A stretch of DNA of 47,454 nucleotides from an uncultured bacterium. GTDB taxonomy: Bacteria; Fidelibacterota; Marinisomatia; Marinisomatales; UBA1611. A program made the translations under genes and the position numbers. The first letter of the stretch is position 1. Each line of letters opens with the position of its first letter. Below the pieces are notes generated by a model. That model was not told the DNA's origin. It worked only from the letters and a program-made list of their open reading frames with translations, and searched no databases. Where the stretch lies: NCBI GenBank assembly GCA_913020665.1, contig CAJVZI010000009.1:1-47454 (forward strand), in the 5' to 3' direction. Below are positions 24,697-33,634 of the stretch, piece after piece.

Positions 24697-25559
24697 TGAT
24701 TATTTTTTTCTATGATCACGGATAAACAATCATCAATACTTGGAGGAATAACATTGAGCATTTTACTGATTTTTTCTGTAATTAATCCAGACTGTAACGG
24801 TCTATCTGCTTCCTGTGCTAATTCTTCAGTACTGATTGGTTGAATTAGAGATGATTTCAAAGAGTACTTTTCAGCGATCATTACTGCAAAATCATAGCGA
24901 CTAACATGATCTAAGTCTCCCCAGTGGATAATACCATTAACATTTTTGTAAATACAAAGTTCAATAATATCTGCCATTGATCTGGTCCAAGTAGGATTAT
25001 TAAATTGGTCATTTACAACTTTTATATTTTGGTTATTTCTTAATGACTCTACTACCCAATTTAGAAAACTAGCTTTAGTATATGATGAGTCATCATATAA
25101 AACGTTCCCCCTTATGACCAAATTATCAGAACTATGTTCAAAAATTAATTTCTCAGATGCCAATTTTGTTTTGCCATATACAGATATTGGACAAACTGGG
25201 TCATCTTCTTTATATGGACCATTTTTTCCATCAAAAACATAATCTGTAGATAATTGAATGATCTTACCTTTGAAAGAATCACAGATGTGCTGAAAACCAG
25301 CGATGTTCACTTCTTTAGCAATTTCTGGATTTCTCTCACATGCATCAACATCGGTCATTGCTGCAAGATTGATAATGAGATCAGGTGAAGTAGCGGCAAT
25401 TACCTCATTTAGATATATCTTGTCTTGTATATTAAGACCTATGCCTTTGAGCCCGCTTGGAATCACGCGCCCCGTACGTATAACATCAAATTTATCCGAT
25501 AATACATCATTTAAAGCAAAACCGAGTTGGCCAAATGCACCTGTGATCAATATTCTCAT
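24693..25559 (-). CDS. rfbD: dTDP-4-dehydrorhamnose reductase
   Basis: A 288-residue short-chain dehydrogenase. The NAD(P)-binding motif is GAFGQLG (about 7-13), the segment AAMTDVDACERNP is the RfbD hallmark, STDYVFDG and the catalytic YGKTKLASE follow. It performs the last step of dTDP-L-rhamnose synthesis in the cytoplasm. The other three rhamnose genes (rfbA, B, C) are not in the window. Four-base overlaps with both neighbours tie it to the DUF4837 lipoprotein and the mannosyltransferase. RfbD-like reductases for other deoxysugars look similar, so the exact sugar is not certain. Confidence 0.9.
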   Translation of the reverse strand: MRILITGAFGQLGFALNDVLSDKFDVIRTGRVIPSGLKGIGLNIQDKIYLNEVIAATSPDLIINLAAMTDVDACERNPEIAKEVNIAGFQHICDSFKGKIIQLSTDYVFDGKNGPYKEDDPVCPISVYGKTKLASEKLIFEHSSDNLVIRGNVLYDDSSYTKASFLNWVVESLRNNQNIKVVNDQFNNPTWTRSMADIIELCIYKNVNGIIHWGDLDHVSRYDFAVMIAEKYSLKSSLIQPISTEELAQEADRPLQSGLITEKISKMLNVIPPSIDDCLSVIIEKNNQ

Positions 25560-26593
25560 GTTGAATGAGTCCTAAATGATCTGACTATCATATCTAATTG
25601 TCTCATAAAAATAGATTTATCATTTCCGGGGTGATGAATGAGATAATTTAGATGGAATGTTTTATTTTGCTTAGGGTCATAGATCAAATATGATCTAAAT
25701 GGGCCACCCTTAGCTTCCTTTAGATCAATAGTCTCCCAAATACCTTGTGCTCTCCATGCAACATCATTATTATAAATTGTTTTATCCAATTTAAATTTGT
25801 ATTCATTGAATTGAATACTTCCATAATGATTAACTGGCCAATTCCACATATACTCTCCAACTGAAAGATCATCTTCAATTATATTTCCATTTGTCCAGCC
25901 TATGCCTATCCATTGGAAGGGCATTTCTTTTCCAAGCCATATAAAATTAGAATCAAGTTGTTTTTTGATCATTTCCCAGCCCCAAGGGATCTTTAATGTC
26001 CATCCAAATTCCACACTTAACGAATCTTCCAGAACTTGATTACGATCAGCACCAAAAATAAATCTACCTTGTCGATCTAAAAATTGTTCATGAAAATTTC
26101 TTCTTATGTATCCTTGTTTTTCTTTAATGGTAGACATCAACTTTTCTTTAGAATTTGCATTGATAACCATAAATAATTGTTTTTTTGCATATACATCCTT
26201 TCCCAATATAATTGGATCTTGATCTTGAGTCGAGTCAAATTGTTCTGGAGAAAGTATCCTTTTAACTAATTGATATCCTGGATTTGCAGGCTCGCGGCTC
26301 ACAGCAGCTACTACAACTTGAGACTGTGACCTTAGATCTAAATAAGTATTAGGCTCAGAGAATTTTAGATGATAATAAGGTTCAGGCTCTGGTGTAAATA
26401 GCGTGTCTGAAAAAATACCAGATAAATATTGCTGAATGATCTCACGATCTACTTCAGAACATATTACACGTATCTCATTATCAGCTCCCAAGGCCTCTCT
26501 TTTATTATCACAGCTGATAGTAAGTAGTAAAACAATTATTGGTACTAACGATATGTAGGCTTTAAACAGATACATTTTGAAAGTTACTTTCAT
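25556..26593 (-). CDS. DUF4837-family lipoprotein
   Basis: A 345-residue exported lipoprotein. After a hydrophobic signal segment the lipobox reads LLTISC, with Cys28 as lipid site. The body resembles DUF4837, a family of Bacteroidetes-type lipoproteins: EIRVICSEVDREI at the start, FSEPNTYLDLRSQSQVVV, KKQLFMVINANSKE, IPWGWEMIKK and the conserved end GGPFRSYLIYD...FHLNYLIHHPG...MIVRSFRTHS. Function is unknown. It lies 14 bases after the Omp85-like gene and overlaps rfbD by four bases, so it belongs to the envelope operon headed by lgt, the enzyme that would lipidate it. Confidence 0.8.
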   Translation of the reverse strand: MKVTFKMYLFKAYISLVPIIVLLLTISCDNKREALGADNEIRVICSEVDREIIQQYLSGIFSDTLFTPEPEPYYHLKFSEPNTYLDLRSQSQVVVAAVSREPANPGYQLVKRILSPEQFDSTQDQDPIILGKDVYAKKQLFMVINANSKEKLMSTIKEKQGYIRRNFHEQFLDRQGRFIFGADRNQVLEDSLSVEFGWTLKIPWGWEMIKKQLDSNFIWLGKEMPFQWIGIGWTNGNIIEDDLSVGEYMWNWPVNHYGSIQFNEYKFKLDKTIYNNDVAWRAQGIWETIDLKEAKGGPFRSYLIYDPKQNKTFHLNYLIHHPGNDKSIFMRQLDMIVRSFRTHST

Positions 26594-26607
26594 TATCTAA
26601 TTTATTC

Positions 26608-27936
26608 CTATAACCGTGAGATCAATTTTATGTGAAGTTTTGCACCATCCATTGATCGACCGGGAAGCGCATATTCAACCTTCAAAATAGAATCTTCATT
26701 GACCTGGCTTATTCCTATTCCATATCCAATCCATTGATCATAAAATGGATTCAATTTATCTGATCCTATATCAATAAAAATGGTCATTTGCATTGTTTTT
26801 ATTAGAAAATATCCAATCTCAGGCGATAGCACTTGATATTGTGTCGACCTTAATATTTGCTCATTATAACCTCTGATCGTTGATGTACCTCCAAACCACT
26901 CATATCTACTTTTTGGAACAGTCGATCTATAATAATATATCCCTTTTCCCATCCATTTTAGTTTAAATAGAAAATTATGTTTAAATGAAACAAACCTATT
27001 TATCACATAAGAACCGTGAATAAATCTCAACTTACCATCTACACCACCATCAATTGCAAAACTAATTACACTTCCATTAGTGGGTAGAAAACGGTCATTG
27101 GTATCATCCATTTTTGAAGTGATTGAAAAAGCTTGGTATTTTGCTTTTTTGTAACCGTTAAGAATGCCATCACCTGTTGGTTTTGTCATGCCCTTTACAT
27201 ATCCAAGACCAAAAGTGCTCAGCAAGGAGCTGTAGGTGTTAGCTAGAAACCTATTTTCCATAAAAGTATAGAGCCCTGAAAAGATCTCATGGTGGTATTG
27301 TAAATCAATACCTGTGTTCCACCCGAATGGGTGTGGAATAGATAGACCCAATTTAATTACCTGAGACAAAGAATCTTTTCTTTTCCAATAGAGATCGATG
27401 TAATCAGCGCTTCTAAAATAGTTTTCTAAGTGAAAGTTTATTTCTCCGTTCAGTACCCGTTCATGACCTACCTTACCCATTCCCATAATACCAGATAGAT
27501 GGCTTTCAAACTGAGGAGAAAAATAGATCATACTACCTAATAGCTCTTTGTCAATTAATCCCAATCTAAATTCTGGTTCTTTGTGCAAGAAGTAATATCT
27601 TGATACTAGATCTTTTCCTATTTCCATGTACCTATCACCAATAGGTGTGACTCGATAAGGATTTAATATCTGGTTCATAATATTATTACGAATATTAATA
27701 TTATTGAATATCAATGAATCTGGACTTTTATAAGTATTGATGACCTTGTAAACCGATTCATCATTATCAATTGAAAATGAAGCTAGTTCATAAGTGTTAG
27801 ATAATTGAGAAAAATTATTGGATACATTTTTAATGGTTTTTAATACAGTATCTGCATTGACCGATGGCACATGGATAATAGTATCCTGAGAATAGATCAA
27901 TGATAATAGAAATAAAAAGTAATTAAAAATGCGCAC
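26608..27936 (-). CDS. Omp85-like outer-membrane beta-barrel protein with short N-terminal region
   Basis: A 442-residue protein. The frame is open from 27984, but I chose GTG at 27936: AAGGGG lies seven bases upstream and translation then gives a clean signal peptide (RIFNYFLFLLSLIYSQ). This start overlaps the previous gene by only 14 bases. Residues about 25-130 could hold at most one or two POTRA-like units; the rest is beta-rich. EWFGGTSTIRGYNEQ carries the RG(Y/F) motif of loop 6 in the Omp85/BamA/TamA superfamily, and the protein ends in an aromatic-poor LHIKLISRL. The family inserts or secretes proteins across the outer membrane. Its position after the 1079-residue barrel suggests they work together. 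Confidence 0.7.
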   Translation of the reverse strand: MRIFNYFLFLLSLIYSQDTIIHVPSVNADTVLKTIKNVSNNFSQLSNTYELASFSIDNDESVYKVINTYKSPDSLIFNNINIRNNIMNQILNPYRVTPIGDRYMEIGKDLVSRYYFLHKEPEFRLGLIDKELLGSMIYFSPQFESHLSGIMGMGKVGHERVLNGEINFHLENYFRSADYIDLYWKRKDSLSQVIKLGLSIPHPFGWNTGIDLQYHHEIFSGLYTFMENRFLANTYSSLLSTFGLGYVKGMTKPTGDGILNGYKKAKYQAFSITSKMDDTNDRFLPTNGSVISFAIDGGVDGKLRFIHGSYVINRFVSFKHNFLFKLKWMGKGIYYYRSTVPKSRYEWFGGTSTIRGYNEQILRSTQYQVLSPEIGYFLIKTMQMTIFIDIGSDKLNPFYDQWIGYGIGISQVNEDSILKVEYALPGRSMDGAKLHIKLISRL

Positions 27937-30900
27937 GCACTTCCCCTTGAAATGTGATAAAATTCTTGTATCTACTATCATCAATTGTGTTTAACGAAAA
28001 AACCATTGAAATTGATCTACTTACAAAATAATGTAGCGTCGTATTTGATCTGAAGCTGTTGCCTATAGGATAGCCATTGACTGCTTCAGGCGGTATAAAA
28101 GATGAATCATCATTTTCCTTTGCAGTAACAAAACTGATCTCTGTTTGAAATCGGCCGGTATCTTTATATAATATTTTATTTACGATCTTTATACCATAAG
28201 CATTTACTGAAAATTCATTATTCTGCTGGATGCCTGATTCAGCGCCTATCATTAATCCAATATTAACATCACTAGACCTATTAAATCGTAATTGAAATTG
28301 TATGTCGTTCCACCATCCTGACATGGAACGGTCTCTTAGTCTTGATATACTCGATCTAGTGTTATGTGACTTTAGCGTAAAACGATTTTTTATGTCTAGA
28401 CCAGTAAAAACTGTTTGAAGCAGATCCACTCCTGCTTCATTGCTTTTAGTAAGATCATTACCTCTTGGGTCAAAACCATCAAGAAAATTATTATTTTCTA
28501 TCCATGTTGTAACTCTTCTCTTCCCTGATGAAATAGCCTCTATTCTTGAATTAAAAAATAAACGTGATACAGAGCTGTCATTGACGTCTAATTGAAAGAT
28601 ACTTTTTAAGGTGGGATCATAGCCGTTGTATTCTTGCCTAGAATTTGCGCGTAATAAAATATTAGGAAGTGCAGAAATCCTACTAAGATCCAATGATAGC
28701 TTCTGCATACCTTGGAAATTTGTATTAGGAGTTCTACTGCCTGTTGGAATGGTATAGGCAATATAAGAACCATTCGGATCTGAAATATAGGAATTAAATA
28801 TCGGGTCAAAACGATATTGTCCTAAACCTATACCTACAGAATCATATACTATCGCACGCTGCTTTGTTAAGGTCTCTTCTTGCCTGAACTGAATTTCCCA
28901 CTGAAATGGCTGGTTTGCTTTATATTTACCAATATCAATGTCTATTAATGAATAATCATGGGTCGCTACCCCCGCTTCGGATTTGATTCGCTTATTTATA
29001 ATAATATTTTGTTTATATCCATTACCTGTTCTCTTATCATACTGTATAAAGCCGATGATGTCTTCTGAAGCATCACTCCAATTTTTTGTTGACAACAGAC
29101 TCTGATCTTTTCGAAGGTCAAAACCTGTTCTTATAAGAGTATTTTCATTCGTAATGTTCATTCCGATACCACTTTTCCAAAAACGATTTGAAAGCGGATC
29201 ATTCTCAGATAAGTAATGTATAAATGGAGAGTATGAATTCATATTCAACTGAATTCTGCCTTTGTATCTATCAAATCTCTTTTTATCATTATTTACAGCA
29301 ATAAACTGAAAAAAGGAATGATCGAATAATTTACTAGAAAATCTCTGCTCTATATCAATTCTTGAACGTGAATCTTCACTTAGAACTAAACTTGCATATT
29401 CAAGCTTAGATGTCCCTATATGATCTAGTATGAGCTCAGACCCAAATATGGTTTCCTTTATCCCTTTTGTTATAGACGAATCTAGATTCCATAATCGAGT
29501 ATGCATTATATCATTCTCCCTATCCATAGAACGATATTGAGGCCCTCTTTTCCAATCCTCTACAGCGATATTCATTAAAACAGGACCAATGCCTATGGAA
29601 TCTAATTTAGCCCCGATCATATACGATCCTCCCTCATAAAGATTTCCACTATTTATGGAATTTTTATCTAATATGGATCCTGAAATTTTCGTATTTAGGC
29701 TAACATGATCGTTAAATTGGACATTCCCATTAACATATGCAAATTGATGAGATCTAGGGGCATATACAGTACGAAAAGGGCTAAACAGCTCCACATCTTG
29801 GGTCCTACCATGTTCCACAACATATTCATAATATATATGGCCAAGGTCTGATATCTCTCTTTTGTATTCTCCATCACTATCATACTGAAAGACTACAGTA
29901 TAGCGATTGATAGTATCATTCTCATTTATCATCGGCTCATATATAAATATGTTATCTTCAAAAATATACTCACCCATATCATCTACTACAGCAGTACTTA
30001 ATTGCAAAGAACCAGAAGATGATGATTGAAGTGAGTCAAAGACCGTATTCTTTAGGGCTTGCTCTTGATACTGATCTTTCTCATTATACATACCAATTTC
30101 TAATATCCCTTTCTCATTCCATTTTTTCTTCATACTCCCACCGATAAAACCCTTATTATATTCATAATCAGAATATTGGTACTCAACCAATATATCTGAA
30201 TCAAAACCAATAAGTACATTAGGTGTAAAATTGATCTCCGCTAATGAATAGTCAATCGTATAATCATGATTATTACCTCTTGTAAGCTCCCTTCCATCCA
30301 GCCAAACTTTTTCAGTACCAGATAATATTATAATTTCTCGATCACCATCTTTTCCTACTAATTGATATGGGCCTTGATCACCGTCCCGCCCCTTTAATTC
30401 TAGAATTCTAAAATAACCTTTAGATTTTGCATAAACAGAAGAACCTGAAACATCATTAAAGTTAAAGTAATTGTTAATACCTACTAGCTTTCTATTGATA
30501 TTGTTATTTTTATACAATATATCTCCAGCATCTATGGTAAAATTTTCATGCGATAAAGTTAGATAGACCTTATCCAGTTCATCTAGTTCAAGTGTTGTGC
30601 CTTCTGGTTGAATTGGAAGATCTTGATCAGTTAAAATACCACTGATGGTCATTTCATCTGTCAGTTTGCCGTTTATTTGCATTTGTAAACCACCATTAAG
30701 ATCAGATCCACCAAAAGGTGATAATGATATTTGCCTATATAAACTCCCTGATGAAAAGACATTTGATCTCTTTTGTAGCTCAAATGAATTATTCAATGAA
30801 TTCATTTTTCTGACACTATCTGTGGCAACATCTAAATTATCCAATAAGGTCCATTGAGGTCCTATCACGGTTGGTAGGCCTTTTATTAAATAGTCATACT

Positions 30901-31162
30901 TAATGATAAGTGTTTGTGTATTTAATGAATCATGTAAAATCACTTTACCTTCTATTGGATCCAAAATTTCTGGAGTGACCATCGAGTTTTCGCCATGAAT
31001 TTTTAGAGATGATCGTATAATAAATTTGTTCCGTAAATAAATAGAAGGGGTGCTTTTTGTATAGAGTACCGTGTCAATACTACTTATTGTTTGATTAAAA
31101 GATATAGACTGAAGTAGGAAAGTAAATAATAGACTGAATAACAGTCCTTTTTTATTTAACAT
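27923..31162 (-). CDS. Large outer-membrane beta-barrel protein of an FCB-type family, unknown function
   Basis: A 1079-residue exported protein with signal peptide (KKGLLFSLLFTFLLQSISF). The body is dominated by alternating polar/aromatic beta strands and ends in ITFQGEVRAHF, with the terminal Phe typical of outer-membrane barrels. The segment LQMQINGKLTDEMTISG, then DQDLPIQPEG and LDELDKVYLTLSHENFTIDAGD (in part, about 160-215) match a pattern in large, uncharacterised outer-membrane proteins of Bacteroidetes, Chlorobi and relatives. No TonB box or carboxypeptidase-like plug was evident. It overlaps the propeller gene by 11 bases and the Omp85-like gene by 14. A remote link to SprA-type translocons is possible but unproven. 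Confidence 0.65.
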   Translation of the reverse strand: MLNKKGLLFSLLFTFLLQSISFNQTISSIDTVLYTKSTPSIYLRNKFIIRSSLKIHGENSMVTPEILDPIEGKVILHDSLNTQTLIIKYDYLIKGLPTVIGPQWTLLDNLDVATDSVRKMNSLNNSFELQKRSNVFSSGSLYRQISLSPFGGSDLNGGLQMQINGKLTDEMTISGILTDQDLPIQPEGTTLELDELDKVYLTLSHENFTIDAGDILYKNNNINRKLVGINNYFNFNDVSGSSVYAKSKGYFRILELKGRDGDQGPYQLVGKDGDREIIILSGTEKVWLDGRELTRGNNHDYTIDYSLAEINFTPNVLIGFDSDILVEYQYSDYEYNKGFIGGSMKKKWNEKGILEIGMYNEKDQYQEQALKNTVFDSLQSSSSGSLQLSTAVVDDMGEYIFEDNIFIYEPMINENDTINRYTVVFQYDSDGEYKREISDLGHIYYEYVVEHGRTQDVELFSPFRTVYAPRSHQFAYVNGNVQFNDHVSLNTKISGSILDKNSINSGNLYEGGSYMIGAKLDSIGIGPVLMNIAVEDWKRGPQYRSMDRENDIMHTRLWNLDSSITKGIKETIFGSELILDHIGTSKLEYASLVLSEDSRSRIDIEQRFSSKLFDHSFFQFIAVNNDKKRFDRYKGRIQLNMNSYSPFIHYLSENDPLSNRFWKSGIGMNITNENTLIRTGFDLRKDQSLLSTKNWSDASEDIIGFIQYDKRTGNGYKQNIIINKRIKSEAGVATHDYSLIDIDIGKYKANQPFQWEIQFRQEETLTKQRAIVYDSVGIGLGQYRFDPIFNSYISDPNGSYIAYTIPTGSRTPNTNFQGMQKLSLDLSRISALPNILLRANSRQEYNGYDPTLKSIFQLDVNDSSVSRLFFNSRIEAISSGKRRVTTWIENNNFLDGFDPRGNDLTKSNEAGVDLLQTVFTGLDIKNRFTLKSHNTRSSISRLRDRSMSGWWNDIQFQLRFNRSSDVNIGLMIGAESGIQQNNEFSVNAYGIKIVNKILYKDTGRFQTEISFVTAKENDDSSFIPPEAVNGYPIGNSFRSNTTLHYFVSRSISMVFSLNTIDDSRYKNFITFQGEVRAHF

Positions 31163-31994
31163 CTAAAATAAGTATATGGTCTTTTGTCAAAACTGCAATA
31201 GATCGGTTCATTGATCGTATATCCATAACTGGTATACTTGAGGCTGGTATAGACAAATGGTCACCAGTATTTATTGATATTCCATCTCCTTGTCGATTAA
31301 ATACCAACCAATCACCTCTTAGAGATACTAAGAATGCAGGGTCATTGATATTTAAAATGGTAGAAGATCTCTTTTGTCCATTACGACTATAATGTTGGAA
31401 GTAACCGTTACAACCTAGAAGAGCTATATCACCATCTTGATTACAGGATATATCAATTAGGCAATGCAATGTTGAGCTTTCCTTTGATAGGTCAATAAAT
31501 GGGAGAGTACTGAGTTCTGATCTTTCAAAACTGAAAATGCCATTATATGTCTTTGAATAGAGGTACATTATACCCCATGGATCAATTGTAGCCATTTCAG
31601 GAAATATTCTATGCTCAAAACCTATAGTTTGTATTGGGTTTAGTCTATAATCTAAATATATCATTTCATTTTCCATGCGATCTATTATCCGAATACCATC
31701 TGGAGCCATACCCATCCAAATCAATTCACCAAAACGTGACTCACGCATTGTAAATCCACTTGTTAAATTGACATCACCAAAAGGTCCAACCTCTAGCAAT
31801 TCACTTCTATTTTCATCAAATAATAAAAATTTATTTGCTATCGACCAATTTATCTGGGTCGGTTCAATACCTAATAAAGAGATTTTTTCAGGGAATGGTC
31901 TATATTCTACAATGGACAGTTTAGGAGATATACCTAGTACAGAATAAAAACAAAAAAGTAATAATATAAAGTAATTACGTAGTATCTGATGCAC
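31152..31994 (-). CDS. Secreted propeller-like protein, unknown function
   Basis: A 280-residue protein with a signal peptide (MHQILRNYFILLLFCFYSVLG). The remainder is a run of short beta-strand pairs with repeating patterns such as KFLLFDENRSELLEVGPFG, GIRIIDRMENEMIYLDY and GYFQHYSRNGQKRSS, resembling NHL or six-bladed beta-propellers, but no metal or catalytic motif stands out. I do not recognise a named family. It overlaps the end of lgt by 20 bases and the start of the 1079-residue barrel gene by 11, so the three are translated in close coupling. A role as a periplasmic partner of the barrel is inference from position. Confidence 0.6.
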   Translation of the reverse strand: MHQILRNYFILLLFCFYSVLGISPKLSIVEYRPFPEKISLLGIEPTQINWSIANKFLLFDENRSELLEVGPFGDVNLTSGFTMRESRFGELIWMGMAPDGIRIIDRMENEMIYLDYRLNPIQTIGFEHRIFPEMATIDPWGIMYLYSKTYNGIFSFERSELSTLPFIDLSKESSTLHCLIDISCNQDGDIALLGCNGYFQHYSRNGQKRSSTILNINDPAFLVSLRGDWLVFNRQGDGISINTGDHLSIPASSIPVMDIRSMNRSIAVLTKDHILILDVK

Positions 31995-32769
31995 TATTAT
32001 TATTTAACGGGTTCATTAAAAAATATATCCCAATACATATCATAAAAACAGAAATGATCTGAGCACCAGAAAAAATATCAAACAAATATTTTTCGTTTGT
32101 GCGTATGATCTCTATTAGGAATCTTTCAATACCTGCAAAAATAAGATATTTAAAAAAATAGCTACCCGGGACTCTTGGATTATTTCTTCTGCTCCATAGA
32201 TAATAAAAAAGTAAACCACAAATAATTGTCTCATATAGTTGTGTTGGGTGAACTGCGATGTTTGTAGGAGGCAGACCATCGGGAAATGGCATCGCCCATG
32301 GTAGGTCTGATGGGATACCATAATCATCCCCAACCAAAAAGCAACCTAACCTTCCTATCGCATATCCAAGTAGTATTAATGGTGATATTATATCAGCAAA
32401 CTTTAACCAGGAAAGATCATTCTTATTCAATATAACTGTTACAGCTATGATGGCACCTAGAAGTCCGCCTAAAAATACGAGTCCTGAACCACTGAATACC
32501 TGTCCCAATGGATTTGGAGATGCTAAGATTTGGTCTAAATTCTCAATGATATGATATATCTTTGAACCAACAATACCTCCAAGAGCAGACCAAAATATTA
32601 TATCTGAAGCTAGTTTTTCATCGTATCCCATTTCTTTAAGATCTTGATCTAAAAAATAATAGCAGGTATAAAATGCAATGACAAGCATTAGACCAAATGA
32701 ATAGATAGCTAAATGAAATTGAAATCCAAAGATATCAACTAATCCAAAATCAATAATGACAGGATACAA
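31975..32769 (-). CDS. lgt: Prolipoprotein diacylglyceryl transferase
   Basis: A 264-residue inner-membrane enzyme with about seven hydrophobic segments. The Lgt signature appears as GYAIGRLGCFLVGDDYG, a variant of the usual GRxGNFxNxExxG, and the conserved HPTQLYE follows. It transfers diacylglycerol from phosphatidylglycerol to the lipobox cysteine of prolipoproteins. The start is TTG at 32769, chosen because AAGGAGG lies six bases upstream, a near-perfect ribosome binding site. It is first in the eleven-gene envelope operon, after a 148-base gap that probably holds the promoter. The window contains three clients: the DUF4837, SH3 and LptE lipoproteins. Confidence 0.95.
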   Translation of the reverse strand: MYPVIIDFGLVDIFGFQFHLAIYSFGLMLVIAFYTCYYFLDQDLKEMGYDEKLASDIIFWSALGGIVGSKIYHIIENLDQILASPNPLGQVFSGSGLVFLGGLLGAIIAVTVILNKNDLSWLKFADIISPLILLGYAIGRLGCFLVGDDYGIPSDLPWAMPFPDGLPPTNIAVHPTQLYETIICGLLFYYLWSRRNNPRVPGSYFFKYLIFAGIERFLIEIIRTNEKYLFDIFSGAQIISVFMICIGIYFLMNPLNNNSASDTT

Positions 32770-32917
32770 AAATTTCCTCCTTTTATAAAAAATTGAATTT
32801 AATTAATGAATATTCAATCATAATTATTCTAATATTAACAAATAAAACACATGCCAAGTTCCAATTCACAAAAATATATTTTTTAACGATAAATTGTATT
32901 TAGAAATCATAATATTA

Positions 32918-33634
32918 TTATTTCATTGTGATTCTTGTTAAAATGATCAGATCATAAATTGCATGGGTCCATGCTGTAATACCAAAACCACGCATAAAAT
33001 ATAGAATACCCAATAATATGCCCGCAAAAAACCTAACCATGAAAATATTGAATGAAAAATAATCTCCATATTCGCCAATAAAATGAAATGAAGAGAATAT
33101 GCCTGCTGCTATGACCATTGCCACCCAATTTTTGAGCATATCACTCCATTGGAAAATAAATCCAAGGATACCTCCAATTGCTGCAATTAATATAACTCGA
33201 AATAATATTTCTTCATAGATACCAGCTCCTACCGCTAATGTGACCTGCTGTATCAAAATAGATCCATTAGGATTCATTAAAAGTATATATACGTTAGACA
33301 TAAAAAAGTAAAGTCCCATAGCCCACGCCATGCTCTCAGCTAGCATAAGTGGTAGAAATTCACTGTTTACTTCCATATCATGCCAGTATTGCTTTTGATA
33401 TATAAAAACAAGTATAAAACCCAAAAAGAATATAACTCCCATCCAATAGAAGCCATTCATGCCAAATGCAGAAAGGATTTGTCTCATCAGCGCATCAGCT
33501 CCATTGCGCATAGAGACCATATCACTAGATGATGTTAAAAATATGCCTATCTCATAAATAAAGAATAGTGGAACGGTGAAAAGAAAACTGTATAATGGAG
33601 TACGAGTATTTATCCAGTATTTATATATCCACAT
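32918..33634 (-). CDS. CPBP-family intramembrane metalloprotease
   Basis: A 238-residue membrane protein with about seven hydrophobic segments. The CPBP/Abi (CaaX-like) motifs are in order: EEILFRVIL (about 140-148), FSSFHFI and HAIYDL near the C-terminus, giving the Glu-Glu-Arg and two His residues expected for the zinc-dependent active site. Family members process prenylated proteins or act in bacteriocin self-protection and envelope signalling; the target here is unknown. Its ATG shares one base with the lepA stop (TAATG), so it is translated from the lepA transcript. Confidence 0.88.
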   Translation of the reverse strand: MWIYKYWINTRTPLYSFLFTVPLFFIYEIGIFLTSSSDMVSMRNGADALMRQILSAFGMNGFYWMGVIFFLGFILVFIYQKQYWHDMEVNSEFLPLMLAESMAWAMGLYFFMSNVYILLMNPNGSILIQQVTLAVGAGIYEEILFRVILIAAIGGILGFIFQWSDMLKNWVAMVIAAGIFSSFHFIGEYGDYFSFNIFMVRFFAGILLGILYFMRGFGITAWTHAIYDLIILTRITMK

